Translations under genes and position numbers: made by a program
Source of the DNA: Symbiodinium microadriaticum
Taxonomy: Eukaryota > Sar > Dinophyceae > Suessiales > Symbiodiniaceae
Assembly (NCBI GenBank): GCA_001939145.1
Contig: LSRX01000073.1
Span: 187,120 to 251,119 of the forward strand
DNA: 64,000 nucleotides
Direction: 5' to 3'
Notes under the pieces: generated by a model
The model's input: the letters and a program-made list of their open reading frames with translations, nothing else
Told to the model about the DNA's origin: nothing
The model's database searches: none
Shown: piece by piece, positions 60,998-64,000 of the stretch
How positions within the stretch are numbered: the stretch's first letter is position 1
Layout of the letters: the number at the start of each line of letters is the position of its first letter

Positions 60998-61402
60998 TCA
61001 GCCCAGCTCATGGTTAACAGGGACTGATGAGGCTAGGCCGGCTGTAAAACAGGCACACACGGGAACGCAAGCCCAGAGGGTCGGGAGCCGTGTAGAGGCC
61101 CGTAATATGTCTTCCAGATGGAGCGCACCACAGACAGCTAGAGCGGGGTACCTCATCTCGAACGCCCGCTGAGAGTTGATAACGTCCCGCTGCCAGCTCA
61201 TCCTCTCCCAGAGCTGCGTTCCGATTGCCTTGTTGATCCCCAGCTCCTGCTGCAGCCAGCCCAGGAACTGCGTTCCTTCGACCAGGAAGCCAGCCGCAGA
61301 TGTGCAGGACGGATCTGCAGACATTCGCAGCCCGACGCCCTCCAGAGAGCCCGTACCCAGGCTCGAGTTTGGATGTGATGCTGCGAAAACGCAGACTGTC
61401 AT
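60998..61402 (-). CDS. 134-codon minus ORF, unknown
   Basis: Reads GTGSLEGVGLRMSADPSCTS, then AAGFLVEGTQFLGWLQQELG and NSQRAFEMRYPALAVCGALH. The central 90 codons look like real protein; the C-terminal part (PTLWACVPVCACF) looks like read-through. An overlapping minus frame (61014-61412) is longer in places but less natural. It lies just upstream of the broken coding sequence 58865-60556 on the same strand, so they could belong together. No domain recognised. Confidence 0.42.
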   Translation of the reverse strand: MTVCVFAASHPNSSLGTGSLEGVGLRMSADPSCTSAAGFLVEGTQFLGWLQQELGINKAIGTQLWERMSWQRDVINSQRAFEMRYPALAVCGALHLEDILRASTRLPTLWACVPVCACFTAGLASSVPVNHELG

Positions 61403-62188
61403 TGGATGTCATTTCAATCTTTCAAGACTGCCTTCAAATCTTAAACCCTAAACTCTAAACCCCAAACCCTTCACCCCAAGTTTTATCCGAAACATATACC
61501 CTCAACCCCTAGACCCTAAAGTATCAGGGCATTCATCCCGGACTCTAAACCTTTTTTTATTCCAAGCTCTCGCATCCTGAACCCGCTGCAAAGCACGAAT
61601 CCTACACTTGCTTCTTCTGAACCCGACAACTTGATCTGTTGAGTTTCAAGCTTTCGGCTGGGGCACATCTTTAGTTGGTTAACTGTTCATGATATGTAGG
61701 GTTTTGGGGTAAGTGTTAATGATTTGAGGTTCCGGGAGCCCTGTTTACGGAGCTCGGAGTTCTGCAAACATGACGGCAGACTGCTAGAATCTGACTGCGT
61801 TCACCTGGGGATAGCGTGAGAATTACGGTTTAGGGCTGAGGGCCTGGGGTTTAGGATGGCAGAACAGTGCTGCACCAAGCGAACCTGGCATGCCGATTTT
61901 GGTCTACAGTAGACCGAGACTGGAGGCACAAGGAACCCCTATACCGGCAAAGCGCATTTAACTGCTCCAAAGACCTGCCCCAAAAAAAAACAAAAAAAAA
62001 TAACATTTCTCTGTGCCAAATAGCACTCCAAAGCCTAAAACATCGACTGAACCCTAAATCCCGAACCAAGAACCAATGACCCGAAACCCTCAGCCATCGC
62101 CCGGAACCCAAGGCCGCTCCCACAAAGCGGATCTCGCCTGGGCCATTCTGTAACCCAGAGTGGATCCTGCACTCCGTGCACAAAAGAG

Positions 62189-62340
62189 GTGTGTGTGTGT
62201 GTGTGTAGATCTTCTGTCTGGACATGTATGCATATACTATATATATACATATATAGGTATACATACAATCAGTGTGCATATACAACTATATATGTATGTA
62301 TACATACATACATGCATACATACATACATACATAGACATA
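62189..62340. repeat. (GT)n, (TA)n and (CATA)n microsatellites
   Basis: Adjacent short tandem runs. Confidence 0.93.
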
Positions 62341-62379
62341 TACTTTTTAGATGGGGAGATCTATGCAGAGAGTCAGATA

Positions 62380-62461
62380 GTGACAGAGACAGAGAGGCAG
62401 AGAGACAGAAGACAGATAAACAAACAGACAGATGGACGGACAAACCGAGAGACAGAAAGAC

Positions 62462-62495
<34 letters not shown>

Positions 62496-62595
62496 GCAGA
62501 CATACAGACCGACAGACAGAGAGACAGGCAGAACGACGGACAGCCAGACCGACGGACAGACAGACAGACGGAAAGCACAGACAGACGAACGAATA
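62380..62595. repeat. (CAGA)n microsatellite
   Basis: Over forty CAGA/GACA units; the DRQTDRQT and CLSVCLSV frames are its translation. Confidence 0.97.
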
Positions 62596-62599
62596 GATT

Positions 62600-63280
62600 G
62601 AGAAATAGCTTACATTTTGCGTTTGCAATGTGGCTAACGGTGTACCGTAACAGTAAGGAACGCTGTCCGAGGTTTCAAAGCCCATAAGCTAACAGGCATT
62701 GAAGAGGAACTAGGTAACAGCGTGTATGGTTTAGGGCAAAACATGCTAGGAGCGGGGCTTGTCGAGTCTTCAGGGGTTGCATGGGCTGAAACAATTTCAT
62801 AGCCGACAGCAGGGACTTTCTGTATTATGTCCGGCTTCCGTTAAGGACTCTGTATGGTTCAAAACCAGCTCCTGTTGATATCAAACGGCTAATCTAGGGG
62901 GCACCACAACTTCTCAGTTTCACTCTCGGGCTATATAAATTCCGGCTACATCTCCAACTCTGAAACTCTAAGTCTTCTGTAACCTGTTGCAGGTCCAGCC
63001 AAAGGATCAGGCGTTTTGGTGATTAATTGTAAAGTTTAGAGGTTCGGGGGTGTAGATCGTATGTAATTAGTCATTCAAACCACGGCTAGCGTTGAGGTTC
63101 AAGACGGCCTGCAACCAGGGTAGAAAATCGATGCATGTCAGGACAGGATTCATTGTCTGCGACATTTGCGTATGCCGCGAGCTGGAGCTCAAACCGCATC
63201 AAACCAAAGCGTCTTCGTTGAACCCTCCTCGCTTCGCGCGCGCTGAAGATGTAACAACCTACGATGCCGACGAATCAATC
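62600..63280. other. Unique sequence, nothing recognised
   Basis: No arrays, no palindromes; short overlapping frames only. Confidence 0.4.
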
Positions 63281-63555
63281 AAAGAGAATACCCTACACCC
63301 TACACCGCAAGCCCTACACCGTAAACCCTACACAACGAAACCTAAACTCTACACCCGATACCCTAAACCCGAGCCTTTTTCTCTCGGGACTCCAAATCAA
63401 AGCCTACCGAACCGGTTTCCCAAACGATCGCCTGAACCGGCGGTGCACCAGCCTTGGACGGTTTAGGGTTTGGAGTTTTGGTTTGTCTATTTGCCCAGTT
63501 ACCTGTGCAGTGGGCTCTTTCCCTAGACTCTGGACGCCATGTAAATCTTACCCCC

Positions 63556-63679
63556 CAAGGCTCCATGTGCCCACATAGTTCCTTGTTCCTACAGTATATA
63601 CTGTGTCCCGAAAGTACCGATATAGGAACCCCTTTCAGGCCTAAGAATATACGATGCAGGCACATGGAGCCTGAGGGAT
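63556..63679. mobile_element. Family G MITE, diverged
   Basis: AAGGCTCCATGTGCCCACAT and ATGCAGGCACATGGAGCCT. Confidence 0.75.
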
Positions 63680-64000
63680 TACAGCATAACCCAGCAACCT
63701 ACTTTCTGTCTCACTGGGTTCCCTCTGGTGTACGACGTCTCGTCTGAAAACAAATAGCTGTAAGAGTTTAGGAAGCTAAAGCTTACAAGGTTCAGGGAAT
63801 TTAGGGGTTGAGGATGTACAAATGAGCCTTGAGCTTTCAATGCCAAATCCAATCTCCACCGGTGGGGGGCTCTGCACAGAGGACTCGAAACCTTGCTCAA
63901 ACCCGAAAAGTTCAGTCCAAGCCTTCGGGAGCCGCAGCTTTCAGAACATTTAGTGTACGCACTTCCGTATTCTCAGGCCTATATTCTAGTGTTGGCAGAG

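Noticed and set aside
62160..62687. Frames of up to 175 codons rich in DRQTDRQT or CLSVCLSV
   Set aside because: Translation of the CAGA microsatellite in alternative frames.
1..64000. CRISPR array
   Set aside because: The regular repeats are 7-bp tandem units or inverted palindromes; there are no evenly spaced unique spacers, and the DNA is eukaryotic.

Overview
This window looks like nuclear DNA of a microbial eukaryote, not of a prokaryote. No operons, ribosome binding sites, rRNA or tRNA genes are recognisable. The whole 64 kb is peppered with degenerate TTTAGGG/CCCTAAA repeats (the plant, green-algal and alveolate type of telomere repeat), with palindromic 75-170 bp elements (MITE-like) in at least fourteen families, and with microsatellites. 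A decayed tyrosine-recombinase ORF of a kind I associate with alveolates, together with the TTTAGGG unit, makes an alveolate alga (chromerid or dinoflagellate) my best guess. That placement is inference only.

Most open reading frames in the window are by-products of translating the repeats (endless NPKP or GLGFRV strings). Between the repeats, however, lie short GC-richer islands. Read on the minus strand, about thirty of them are open, protein-like and bounded by a pyrimidine-rich AG acceptor and a GT donor. I read these as exons of 30-170 nt from minus-strand, extremely intron-rich genes. The best cases are 58240-58336, 53277-53360, 49672-49774 with 49225-49392, 39972-40062, 27009-27090, 24266-24350, 22484-22523 with 22398-22432, 21837-21927 with 21418-21528, 18303-18369, 9536-9626, and the in-phase chain 2929 to 1141. 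I recognise none of the encoded proteins. In-frame stops at several exon ends and one ATG-led exon (56063) suggest more than one gene in the same direction.

Two links between repeats and genes stand out. First, in about nine candidate introns the first bases of the intron are the telomere-like repeat itself (exon, then GTTTAGGG), and CCCTAAA commonly lies just upstream of acceptors. Many exons are therefore bracketed by CCCTAAA on the left and TTTAGGG on the right, and the intron carries the two in inverted orientation. Second, some candidate introns are almost exactly one palindromic element: family H at 34.5 kb with a 10-bp target duplication, family G at 49.1 kb, and family D at 2.7 kb. 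That is what DNA-transposon 'introners' look like.

Layout: 0-3 kb, exon chain plus families A, B and D; 3-20 kb, repeats with scattered exons and many MITEs; 20-27 kb, the densest run of exons; 27-40 kb, repeats, recombinase remnant (30.0-30.5 kb) and exons near 34-36 kb; 40-58 kb, repeats and the 49 kb exon chain; 58.8-61.4 kb, a telomere-repeat-free island with broken minus-strand coding sequence; 61.4-64 kb, microsatellites. Two N-gaps and two single-n joins with duplicated flanks show the assembly is imperfect. Exon calls are by eye, so individual boundaries are uncertain; the pattern across many of them is the main claim.
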